A DNA stretch of 64,000 bases from Sordariomycetes sp. S80-01Y. Taxonomy: Eukaryota; Ascomycota; Sordariomycetes. Each line of letters starts with the position of its first letter. Positions within the stretch are counted from its first letter, which is position 1. Both the position numbers and the translations under genes were made by a program. The DNA is taken from contig JAXQJY010000029.1 of the NCBI GenBank assembly GCA_037042185.1, positions 744,001-808,000 on the forward strand. The letters are read 5' to 3'. A model generated the notes under the pieces. The model worked only from the letters and a program-made list of their open reading frames with translations, was not told where the DNA came from and searched no databases. Below, in pieces: positions 56,701-64,000 of the stretch.

Positions 56701-56923
56701 GGTAGTAGTCGGGGCGGAGCGTACTTGAGGCTGCGTCTGACCTACGTTGGTCGTCGGTTACGGCCATAACAGGCGCGCTCGAGCATTCTGGACTGCCTTT
56801 GGTCCAGTTGAATGCAGAGTTGGCTGCGGGTTGAGATGTCAGGGTTGAAGATGGGGTGGGCGTGGTTGGCTGACATGCGCTGTTCGAGATGTAGCGCAGT
56901 GCCGGACGTCTGCGTGTCTGCAT
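53753..56923 (-). CDS. TAPT1 family membrane protein (DUF747; Emp65-like)
   Basis: Large multi-span membrane protein of the TAPT1 family. The yeast member (Emp65/YER140W) is in the ER, where it is linked with the Slp1 SUN-domain protein in quality control of soluble ER proteins. Single exon of 1,056 residues, longer than yeast Emp65 because of a disordered, Ser/Pro-rich N-terminus of about 370 residues. The family block starts near 400 with KFERLQNVLVLPGYLERTLCFGALACFDAWLYNFTILPIRF. KADLLQGLVIICSSMMLMTLDASRMYHFIRAQS follows, then IKLYVIYNILEVGDRLLSALGQDILECLF and SNQFVEIKSTVFKRFEKDNLFQLTCADIVERFQ. About seven membrane segments are visible. The tail is hydrophilic and Gly/Lys-rich. Confidence 0.92.
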   Translation of the reverse strand: MQTRRRPALRYISNSACQPTTPTPSSTLTSQPAANSAFNWTKGSPECSSAPVMAVTDDQRRSDAASSTLRPDYYREVNYNGHVDDHDDQQWAPHDKDGPHSPNLSFPSSQTSTLPTISSDEDRTSEEDDSLRNSSPRKGRSRSSSISEHLPPPALDHVETTSNGTETNAKVEDEAVAKSRSRSGSGSVQKLSAAGMQELTSSPDSLPIAPAPERRSIDQEVAVNLTEQLHSLRSATMKSPETRHPETFLQSGNTSDLQRSGGRAWQARDFARRPPHSPRTVSTPPTSRCPTSFDATAPVSSPRRFSFNPAAQRPTPLNLNLDGINMPPPEIKTAVPVMTTPGAQEPPTLGPLPSPMPNKMPLPPMSIHTHLQLEIAAQRPSPLYIYRPHSADTPYESMAVKFERLQNVLVLPGYLERTLCFGALACFDAWLYNFTILPIRFVLSVSVLVRWWAYVVGKEARWMVSYVWEGIGRLRERGRSRGAHRSGEGRAATERSRSRSTASEFSVDIDGTPTPRERLPTRPRGDSHFSNGHTRTPYKAHDPGPRTGTFRHKRTKSTPSNLTTFHKADLLQGLVIICSSMMLMTLDASRMYHFIRAQSAIKLYVIYNILEVGDRLLSALGQDILECLFSTETLSRNASGRSKVLMPLGMFILALAYCCLHSMALYYQVITLNVAVNSYSNALLTLLLSNQFVEIKSTVFKRFEKDNLFQLTCADIVERFQLWIMLLIIGMRNFVEVGGLTVPGAAFEAVDEDTKSGGPLHNSSVLPHSFTVLPSWLMSGEVLSPFLIVIGSEMLVDTIKHAYVTKFNNIKPNFYSRILDILCKDYYTNAFMTPSLTRRLGLAVIPLSCLFIRASFQTYHMFLSTHLPMPSPPSTQTSLADASATPSSPAVIAALNRFDSLLRDSLGRATYGYPYGSPLNSRSWYSWTSDDFIAALTMIVFFFIAFLVLLITKLLLGMVLLKYSRARYAQMRKAETVIANNKAGKESYDQNGRRVGGYGQVEVGDERQRWIHADENEGLKGGKGPGGKRIGIEDKKPKEQEYNGVNRYEMVAKRIW

Positions 56924-57514
56924 CGGGGGCGTGGGGGCGCTTCAATGTCACCCGACCAGATCATCAGCTACCCTAGACCGTGGGCGTGACCCAGCCTAAG
57001 ATGGACTCACGACGTATTGTCGAAAGCTATAGCTGGCTTCCAGATATTCCATACGGGCTCAGAATGACTATCGCTCTTTCCTTCCGTAAGACGCATCATA
57101 ACAGACGGGACAGCACCCCTGATGATCCATTTATGGAGCAAGAAGACACAGCCGACCTTCACTCATCTCTCGGACACTTGTACAGCCGAGAAATCATTCG
57201 CTGCACTTGTGTTTCTGGCTGGAGATACGTTTAATGCCACAATGTAGGTGGCTTTCCGTTTTTCTACAATCAAACTCAGCCGTCATAACCTCACCAAAGT
57301 ACCAGATCAGTCGGGCGTCAGTCGATCTCCGACAGGCAGAGACTTAGCATCCCGTCACACAAGGCGCGTGTACATGTTCCTCCTCGGCCATTATTGTCAG
57401 GATTTGGGATGGGTGTTGAAAAGCACATGACGGCATAGTAAACAATATTATAAATGGTCTTGATTCATCTTGCGAAGCCGCTCATAGACGAGGACCGCCT
57501 CCTTTGCCATCTAG
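56924..57514. other. Intergenic
   Basis: This 591-bp region holds the TAPT1-like promoter and the dienelactone hydrolase 3' region. I see no gene. Confidence 0.55.
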
Positions 57515-58340
57515 TCATGGGTTGGGCAAGAACTCATTGAACCAGGTCACGGCCTGCGCAAACGCCTGTTCCTTCGCAAACCTGGTTGCCCGGACGTTCA
57601 CATCACCGCGGACCGCGAATCCGTGCTCGACTCCGTAGAACAGGTTGATCTGGTAAGGCTGCTTCGTCTTGGCCAGAATTTCCTCCGACTTGTGGCGCTT
57701 CTCGGCAGGGAAGATCGAGTCGGTCTCGGCCGCAGAGATGGCGTAGGGACCGGTGATGGCAGCGAGCTCGTCCTCTTCAACGAAGGAAGGATGAGCGACG
57801 TATCCGACGTCAATGCCATTCTTGTAGTGGCGGACCACGTACTTGGCACCGAAGCAGTAACCCACAGCGCCGATCCGCTTGATACCCATGCCTTTGATGG
57901 TCTTGATGGCTGACTCGATGATAGGGTCGACCTCCTTGGTGGTGTGAGGGTTGTCGCCGTTGGTGCCCTTGTTGAGCCAGCTGAAGATGTCGAAGCCCTC
58001 AGGCGGGTTAAGAGATACAGGGTCACCGTTGAAAACATCGAGGACTAGGGTAGTGTAGCCCTCGGCAGCAAAGTTGTCAGCCATGAGCTTGCTGTTCTGC
58101 CAGATACCAATGACATCAGGAATGTAGATGATGCCACAGTCCTTCTTGACCTTGTCGCCAGTGGCTTCCGCAATGTAGACATCGGTCTTGCCGTCTTCAA
58201 GCTTAGAGAGCTTTCCAGTCGGCGTGCCCCTGGATGCGAATGAGCGATGGTTCAATGAGGTACCAAGCACTGACTGGTTCAGAAACATACTCGAAGAGGG
58301 AGCCGCGCGTGCAGCAGTTTCCTGGGGGGTTGGAGGCCAT
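57515..58340 (-). CDS. Dienelactone hydrolase family protein
   Basis: Alpha/beta hydrolase of the dienelactone hydrolase family, resembling yeast Aim2. Exon 1 is 58340-58291, a 61-nt intron spans 58290-58230, and exon 2 is 58229-57515, giving 254 residues. The splice joins MASNPPGNCCTRGSLFE to GTPTGKLSKLEDGKTDVYIAE, which is the standard opening. The nucleophile motif is GYCFGAKYV (catalytic Cys instead of Ser, as in dienelactone hydrolases). The acid lies in ISAAETDSIFP and the His in VEHGFAVRGD. The lid region YIPDVIGIWQNSKLMADNFAAEGY is typical. There is no signal peptide. Bacterial relatives open dienelactones in chlorocatechol breakdown; the substrate in fungi is generally unknown. Confidence 0.93.
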
Positions 58341-58616
58341 TGTCAGGTCAACGTCTGGTTCTTGCAGATGTTTGGTGAGTGAGAAACTCGGATCTTGTAA
58401 GTAAAGTGAGGCTTGAAGACTTCGGAGAATGTCCAAGGCCGTGGAGCTCGTTTTGTGTAATGGATGACAAAACAGCTCCAGTGACGTTGATGAGCCCCTC
58501 TTCAAGCCCCCCCACCTCAGCTTCCGAAACTCCAGGACACCGTCCACCTCGGCAAATGATCCGGCGACGCGCGAGGGACGGCCCCAGCGCCAGCGGTTCT
58601 GAATTTGTGGATGCTC

Positions 58617-59492
58617 TCATTTCTGGCGGATTTGCTTGGGCTTGCGCTTCTTGAAGACAACGCCGGTGGCGGGTGGTGCGTCTCCGGTGCCCTCTTCGGT
58701 CTTGACTGGAGCCTCGAGACCAGCTTCTTCCGACTTAACCGGGACGGCGGCTAGACCAGTCGTGGCCTCCGCCTCCTCCTTGACAGTTGGGAGCTCATCT
58801 TTGACTTCAGGGCCACCTTGCTCTTTGGCATCGAGACCCTCCTCCTTTTTGAGTGGAGGGCTGTGTTCGGCTTCCGTCTTGGTCACAATCGAGCCACTCA
58901 GCAAAGCTTCCAGATCTTCGTCCTTCTCTGCTGGCGCAGTTTTCGAGTCCCTACCCCATCTCTTCTGCTTCTTGAACAGATTCTGCAAGGCATCCTCCGC
59001 GTCCTTCTCCTCCTCCGGAGCTTCCCGTTTGCGTACGCCCGTCGCCTTCGCGTCGATCTTGGTTTCCTCCGGCTCATCCTTGATCACCCGTGTCGAGACT
59101 GTAGACCACTCCCCAGGAATGGCCATATCGCCTCGAAATTCCTCCGGCATCGCAACCCCAAGCTCCGCTAGCTGTTCCCTCTGCTTCTTCAGCGAAGCCG
59201 CTGTCGGCGCGCTTGAAGAGCTGCCATGCTGTCCGCCTGGTGGCTTGAACGAGGTATTCGTTGAGGCTGAGCCGCTGGTGACTCCCGTGATACGTGCGAT
59301 CTCTTGACGCGCCCGTTCCTTTTCGCGCTCTTCCCTTTCGCTCTTTTTGTGTATATCGCGGACGTAACGCTTTAGGTTGCCCTGATGCCTTGCGGTGGCT
59401 TCATGGTTCTGGCGCTCGAGCTTTGTGTCGCGAACATAGCATTGGCAGCGATCGCAGTAGTATTTCGGCGTCGACTTCCAGTGCTCTGCCAT
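58617..59492 (-). CDS. U1-type zinc finger protein, WBP4/FNB3-like (splicing-related)
   Basis: Probable nuclear pre-mRNA-splicing-associated protein. I chose the start MAEHWKSTPKYYC at 59492, matching WBP4-like proteins; the frame extends upstream to 59636 without conserved content. It has 291 residues. The matrin/U1-C-type C2H2 finger occupies residues 12-40 (YYCDRCQCYVRDTKLERQNHEATARHQGN), followed by a charged helix KRYVRDIHKKSEREEREKER. The middle is Ser/Thr/Gly-rich and contains EQLAELGVAMPEEFRGDMAIPGEW, and the C-terminal half is Glu/Lys-rich with repeated VKxEE motifs, possibly sumoylation-like. It has no WW domain, unlike animal WBP4. The Lys/Arg-rich end (KKRKPKQIRQK) may be a nuclear localisation signal. 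Confidence 0.85.
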   Translation of the reverse strand: MAEHWKSTPKYYCDRCQCYVRDTKLERQNHEATARHQGNLKRYVRDIHKKSEREEREKERARQEIARITGVTSGSASTNTSFKPPGGQHGSSSSAPTAASLKKQREQLAELGVAMPEEFRGDMAIPGEWSTVSTRVIKDEPEETKIDAKATGVRKREAPEEEKDAEDALQNLFKKQKRWGRDSKTAPAEKDEDLEALLSGSIVTKTEAEHSPPLKKEEGLDAKEQGGPEVKDELPTVKEEAEATTGLAAVPVKSEEAGLEAPVKTEEGTGDAPPATGVVFKKRKPKQIRQK

Positions 59493-59957
59493 CGTGACGG
59501 CGAGCACGGTCGTAGAAGGTAGGGTAAGAAAGCCGTAAGGGTTATGGTAGGAGGTCGAGTATGAGCGCACAGCGTGAAGCGAAGAGTCCAAAGAAGTACG
59601 CGAACTCGGAAAAAGATTCCTAGAGCTCCATCGCAATACCGATCTTGGACTTGTAATTACGATGCTGTCGCTCGACGAAGCAGAAATCAGCAGGTGGTAT
59701 CAGACCATAATTGAGGACTGCTGACGTAAGCGGGATGCTTTTATCTTATCGCTCCGTTGACCTCACGGCTGTCTCTTCTGTAGGACTGAAGCAACGAGGT
59801 ATACCTCGAGAAGCACGTCAACTGATTTCTAAATTTTCTCTATTACTATTTGATTTCACCAAGGTGCTCTGTAACTGAATTTGAAGACACTCGAACCATA
59901 TCCTTCATATCCTCATACGCATACGCATTCGGGTCTTGACAGCACGGCTCTCCAAAT
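59493..59957. other. Intergenic
   Basis: This 465-bp region holds the zinc finger gene promoter and the PIR gene 3' end, AT-rich around 59825-59880. I see no gene. Confidence 0.55.
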
Positions 59958-61382
59958 CTAGAGGTAGAAGAAGGCACCAGCCGCACCAAAAGCCAAGGCG
60001 GCCACACTTGCAGGGAGGAGCTTCTCGCCGCCGCCTGGGACGGGTGCAACAGTAGGCAACTGCTGCGGCGGAGGCTGAGGAATGGTGCCGTTGCTGACGG
60101 GAGGAGGGGGTTGAGGAGTTTGAGCGGGAGGGCAGTAAGTCTCCGTGACGGTGACGATGGGACCAGCTGGGGGAGGAGAGGCGGGTGGAGGCATCGGTAC
60201 AGGAGCCGCAGTGGGGCAGTAAGTGGTCGTGTAGGTGGTTGTGCCAGCAGGAGGAGGTGGAGGACCCCCAGTAGGGGCCTGGATTTGGCCGTCGCTAATC
60301 TGGCTGATGGGAACACCACCAGCAGGAGGAGACATACCACCAGCAGGGGGAGTTTCGCCGCCCATGGGAGGGCTCTCAACTCCCACCGGAGGAGCTTCGC
60401 TGGCCATAGGAGGGGATACACCTGGAGGAGCCTGGATTTGGCCGTCGGGAATCTGGCTAATAGGGGCGCCACCAGCAGGAGGAGACGTGCCGCCGGCAGG
60501 GGGAGACATGCCGCCAGCAGGAGGGCCACCAGTACCTTCAGTTGGAGCGGGAGCCGGGGCGCCAGGGTTCTGAATCTGTCCATCAGGGATCTGCTGGACC
60601 TGGCGAGGAGCCTGAACCTGGCGGGGAGCCTGGATTTGACCGTCACCTATCTGCGTGACGGCACCCTGGCCGGTGTTCCCTCCATGTTCGCCAGCGGGGG
60701 GCTGTACCGGACAAGCAGTTGCTTGGTGGTGTTCGCCACAAACAGCAGGGCTGTGAGCCTGCCCCCCAGCGGGTTGGGAGGGAGCAGGGGCGGGGGTAGC
60801 ACCGGTAGGGGCTTGGATCTGACCATCTGCAATCTGGGTAACAGCACCAGGAGCTGGGACACCAGGAGCTGGCATACCTGGAACCTGAAGCTGGCCGTCG
60901 ACAATCTGACTGGCAGGGGGAGGGCCGCTCGGGGGATGGCCAATATTGCCGGTACCCTGAATTTTGATGTTGATAGCCTCGCATTGAGGCGCCCAGTTGC
61001 GGTCATACAAGTTGTAGAATTCGCCGGAACGACATTGGTAAAAGACCTTTGAAGAGCCGAGAGCGAGGTTCCCATCCTCACACGCGGCGAAGCCCGAGGC
61101 AGTGAGGGCCCCAGCCTGAGGGGGGCCGTCGAATTGGAACTGGTAGTTGTCGGCAATGTAGCCGGTACGACCTTGCTGGTCCGTAAGAACACCGTTCTCG
61201 AGACGTATGGCGAGGTAGCGCCTTTCAAGGTTACGCTTCGCAGGGGCAGCACTGGTCCTCTGAGCAATTATCTGGAACTCGCCATTGTACGAGGGACTGC
61301 AACCCGAAGGGGCAGCAGGAGCCTGAGGAGCAGCCGCAGCGGTGGCCGTGAGGCAAGCGAAGGAAACAGCGTCCCACTTCAT
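59958..61382 (-). CDS. PIR-repeat cell wall protein with N-terminal Cys domain and GPI tail
   Basis: Cell wall protein of the PIR family, whose repeat glutamine forms an alkali-labile ester bond with beta-1,3-glucan. I chose the start MKWDAVSFACLTATAAAAPQ at 61382 (signal peptide), giving 474 residues in one exon. Residues about 25-150 match the four-cysteine domain of yeast Pir/Cis3 proteins: RLENGVLTDQQGRTGYIADN, QFQFDGPPQAGAL, DGNLALGSSKVFYQCRSGEF, YNLYDRNWAPQC. Six repeats of the QIxDGQ[IL]Q type then follow (QIVDGQLQ, QIADGQIQ, QIGDGQIQ, QIPDGQIQ twice, QISDGQIQ), separated by Pro/Gly/Ala-rich spacers. The C-terminus (LLPASVAALAFGAAGAFFYL) looks like a GPI signal. In yeast the repeats precede the Cys domain and there is no GPI tail; here the order is reversed. 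Confidence 0.92.
   Translation of the reverse strand: MKWDAVSFACLTATAAAAPQAPAAPSGCSPSYNGEFQIIAQRTSAAPAKRNLERRYLAIRLENGVLTDQQGRTGYIADNYQFQFDGPPQAGALTASGFAACEDGNLALGSSKVFYQCRSGEFYNLYDRNWAPQCEAINIKIQGTGNIGHPPSGPPPASQIVDGQLQVPGMPAPGVPAPGAVTQIADGQIQAPTGATPAPAPSQPAGGQAHSPAVCGEHHQATACPVQPPAGEHGGNTGQGAVTQIGDGQIQAPRQVQAPRQVQQIPDGQIQNPGAPAPAPTEGTGGPPAGGMSPPAGGTSPPAGGAPISQIPDGQIQAPPGVSPPMASEAPPVGVESPPMGGETPPAGGMSPPAGGVPISQISDGQIQAPTGGPPPPPAGTTTYTTTYCPTAAPVPMPPPASPPPAGPIVTVTETYCPPAQTPQPPPPVSNGTIPQPPPQQLPTVAPVPGGGEKLLPASVAALAFGAAGAFFYL
60264..60911 (-). repeat. PIR repeats and Pro/Gly-rich spacer repeats
   Basis: The six PIR units and repeated PPAGG(M/T)SPPAGG spacers are encoded here. Near-identical DNA units (GCCTGGATTTGGCCGTC and relatives on the plus strand) recur at about 60280, 60430 and 60630, a likely site of repeat-number variation. 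Confidence 0.7.
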
Positions 61383-63660
61383 ATTGAAGGTATGGAGTGG
61401 CTTGAGTTGAAGTGTGCGGACGAAACGAGTGTTAACTGATGCTACCACACAACGAATGTGAGGATCGGAGTAGGCTATGAGGATGCTTTCGGAGGCAGAA
61501 TAGCATCGAAATCCGGGGGCGCAACGGAGGTGACATGCCCTTGATATAGGCATTCTCCTCCGTGGACTGGCCTAAACCGTCCGGATGCCATGGGCGCTTG
61601 CGGTCGGGAAAGCTCGTTATAGAACGCTACTGGAAACCAGGTGTCCGCATCGTCGAGATTGCAACTGCGTCCGAGTGGGCGCCGACCAAGTGGTATGGCT
61701 CCTCAACAGGCTCGGGAGAATATCGAACTCTAAGGACGTGCGACTTGCGATCGAAGATTCTGCAAGTGGCCGTCAATGGTTCCATGGAGCTCTCACTGTC
61801 TGCATCTTACACTATTGGAACCTTGAGGCTCATCGTGCGCCACTAAATGATGGTACTAGTTTGCCGGAGAGGCCAGTGGGACCATCCCTCTGAGCTTTGT
61901 TGATCCAGGCCTAGATGCTCAGGATCGGCATATCTTGCACCCCAGATCCTGGCCCCTGACAGTTGAGTTCACACCAACCTCTAGATACTCGGTTGTGGAA
62001 ACCTTATGCTGCCCATGGCGGACAGACTCGCACCGGTTCCCATGCTGCATGCAATGTCTCGTCAGTTCTCACCGGTAGTAGCGCGAGGTTGCTCCCGAGC
62101 GACCCGCCCTGATCGTTATATCACAGCTTGAACTCTCAAGGCTGAGACCACGAGTCCTGCGTTTTTGTGTTAGCAACTGCTTCGAGTCATCTGACATCCC
62201 ATGGCCTAGCAGGTTGAAGTGGCTCTGGTGCTCAACCGACCTACAGTCTGTAGTCTTATCGGATGATGATTTCACTAACGTAAGTTAATGGATCCAGGAC
62301 AGGGAGTCTTGGCATTGGCTGCTTGTCAAACAAAGTTCGATCAGGAATCACCAACACAGTGATGTGCCTGGGCTTGACTATGCTGGGCAAGAGGGCTCAC
62401 CAATTTTCCACGGGGATGATCCGGGATTCAAGATTAGGCTGATAAATAACACAATAGTGGCAACTGTATTTTGAGCTTGTATGAAAATGGTGTTGCCACA
62501 TCGTATCTGGCGGAACGTCGGCCAGACTCTCTAGGCTCCGAGAAAAGCCACTGCCAGATGAGGCGATCAGCTTTGATTTGAAGAGCTCAGATGCTGTTTC
62601 AGCTTCTTGTTTAATACAAAATTCGCTGAGCTGGTTGCCCTGGCTGTAGATTAGCTAGTCTCGCCTCGTAGCCTCAGTCAAGATGCTGACAGATGGTCTG
62701 TTAGAAGCAGCACAAGTGATGACCTCACTCAATAAACTTAAGCGAGCTCAAGGATTCGTGTCATATATTTAGTGATCTCTTACACCATCGGGGCTGGCCG
62801 TTTTTGCCGTAGACATCAAGGTTCTACTGGTCCAGACCTCGACATGGAGCAAATAAGCTTTACTTCCCACTAACTTCTCTCTGCAGCGAGAAAGACTCTC
62901 GAAAGTTAGGAAGAAGTCGAGAAAAGACATCTCAACATCGGCACTGGCGCCATCCATCACAATTGTCCAGGACCGGGGCAGCAGTCCCGCTCCGATGCGA
63001 TTTCGTCTCCGTCTATGAAGTTACGTCTCCAGTACAATGATCTGTTGGTACAAGTGTGGTTACGGCAATCGGAAACGACAATTTAGGTCAAGGCTTTATC
63101 GTCATTGATGCGCTTGGAAAGCAAACATCGCTGTCTTGGCATGGTCATCGACTCTCGTCAAGAGGCCTAGCGATGATCGTCACAGGAGCTGGGGGTTATA
63201 AATAGCTAGGACTTAAGGGTAAAATGAGAGTTCATTAGGGATATATCCATAATGATGATGGAGGTCCCTCGAATTCATCCGCAGGATATTGTGATTGTTT
63301 GAGCATTTCACATCAAGCACGGAACGATGAAAGAAGTAAAGGGGTGCGGGCTAAATAGAAGATATCTAGTAACACGCTGAGAAGTTCAACTCGAGGCATC
63401 TAGGGATAAAAAGTGACTATATTAGTCTTTAAAGATCAAGAAACACTGACGACCTGAAGTTGATGCAGTATACCGACATGTACGTGCTGAGTTTAAGGCA
63501 AGTTGGATCTCTGAAAAAGAGGGGATCGACAGAAAAAGGAACGTCTGCGAAGTTTCACATCTCACTTGACGATCGCTGTGACAGATCAATCTAGAAACTT
63601 ATGTCGTTTGGAGGGATGTGCTACTGCTGCCAAAACCGGCCATCCTCGCCATCTGGTAAA
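61383..63660. other. Intergenic, 2.3 kb without a supported gene
   Basis: This is the largest gap in the window. Sequence is increasingly AT-rich to the right, with only short frames (under 105 codons) lacking recognisable motifs. The PIR gene promoter is at the left and the glycosidase 3' end at the right. Confidence 0.45.
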
Positions 63661-64000
63661 CTAAGGTAACAGAGTGCCCTCAATCAGAGGCTTTTGGTAT
63701 GCATTCAGCACAGTCTCGTTTCTCCAGTCACTCCAATCGTGATTCAGCAATGCCCACCAGTCGTCAAAGTCGGCAATTCCCTGGCGCATGTAATACGATC
63801 CGCCCACAGTCCACTGGAAGTGTCCGACGGGACCATCAATACCGCTGGCTTGTTCAATACGATCATCTCCCGTTAAAAAGTCCTTGAGACAATCGGCATA
63901 CACGCCCTGATAGTCGGTGCCGTTCTGCGCAAACCCAAATTCGGTGAGGACAACAGGAGCGATGTTTCGAGCGGTGGTCGAATCTGAAGCATCGAGCGCA
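63661..64000 (-). CDS. GH5-type glycoside hydrolase (cellulase family), C-terminal part only
   Basis: 3' end of a gene continuing off the right edge; about 112 codons are visible, ending TAG at 63661. The frame reads STTARNIAPVVLTEFGFAQN, where the Glu in LTEFG matches the nucleophile strand of family 5 glycosidases. HFQWTVGGSYYMRQGIADFDDWWALLNHDWSDWRN is the usual end of fungal GH5 proteins of the endo-glucanase-like group. Residues near 63880-63900 (ADCLKDFL) continue the fold. Without the N-terminal part the substrate and any signal peptide cannot be judged; most relatives are secreted. Confidence 0.82.
   Translation of the reverse strand, partial: ALDASDSTTARNIAPVVLTEFGFAQNGTDYQGVYADCLKDFLTGDDRIEQASGIDGPVGHFQWTVGGSYYMRQGIADFDDWWALLNHDWSDWRNETVLNAYQKPLIEGTLLP

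Noticed and set aside
60111-61052. 313-codon plus-strand open frame
   Set aside because: It is the mirror of the PIR repeats on the other strand; Arg/Ser/Gly-rich with no domain.

Overview
The window is nuclear DNA of a filamentous ascomycete (Pezizomycotina, most likely Sordariomycetes). Genes are densely packed on both strands. They carry short introns, mostly 45-70 nt, with GTRNGT donors and YAG acceptors. The content is typical of such fungi: a Zn2Cys6 regulator, major facilitator (MFS) transporters, GPI-anchored cysteine-rich wall proteins, a Dug2-type WD40-peptidase and Luc7. I reconstructed 31 protein genes, most with complete exon structures that stay in frame. The first and last genes are cut by the window edges. 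I saw no rRNA, tRNA, CRISPR array or recognisable transposon.

Left part (1-11.6 kb): an alcohol-acetyltransferase-like gene (cut at base 1) is divergent from a 1,584-residue megasynthase. The megasynthase joins an isocyanide synthase domain to adenylation, thiolation and acyltransferase domains, the layout of the copper-starvation-responsive CrmA enzyme of Aspergillus. Their shared promoter carries motifs resembling fungal copper-response elements. A macro-domain protein, a secreted aspartylglucosaminidase and an uncharacterised single-span membrane protein follow.

Middle (13-33 kb): CTP synthase, with nine exons including two of only 9 nt; an NmrA-like oxidoreductase; a Zn2Cys6 regulator next to a UlaG-like metallo-beta-lactamase protein and a monocarboxylate-type transporter; a DJ-1/PfpI protein; a carnosine-N-methyltransferase-like enzyme whose first exon encodes a signal-like hydrophobic segment; a small GPI-type protein with three His-triad repeats (GCEPHGDHxHCEG), which is a metal-binding candidate; an Ayr1-like reductase; a BTB protein; and a Cys-rich surface protein with one membrane span.

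Right part (35-64 kb): Dug2-like glutathione degradation protein, a small secreted IgE-binding-protein-like protein, a small Myb-like protein, a CFEM wall protein, a lactose-permease-like sugar transporter, an RGG-rich RNA-binding protein, Luc7, GPI16 (GPI transamidase), a GFA-domain protein, a TAPT1-family membrane protein, a dienelactone hydrolase, a U1-type zinc finger protein, a PIR-repeat wall protein with an unusual domain order, and the 3' end of a GH5-type glycosidase.

The region mixes housekeeping genes with a secondary-metabolite locus at the left edge and several surface or secreted proteins. The strongest biological lead is the isocyanide megasynthase with its divergent acyltransferase. 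A second, more tentative lead is the His-triad surface protein 22 kb away. Both have a copper-element-like motif just upstream of a TATA box, although each motif also occurs elsewhere in the window by chance.
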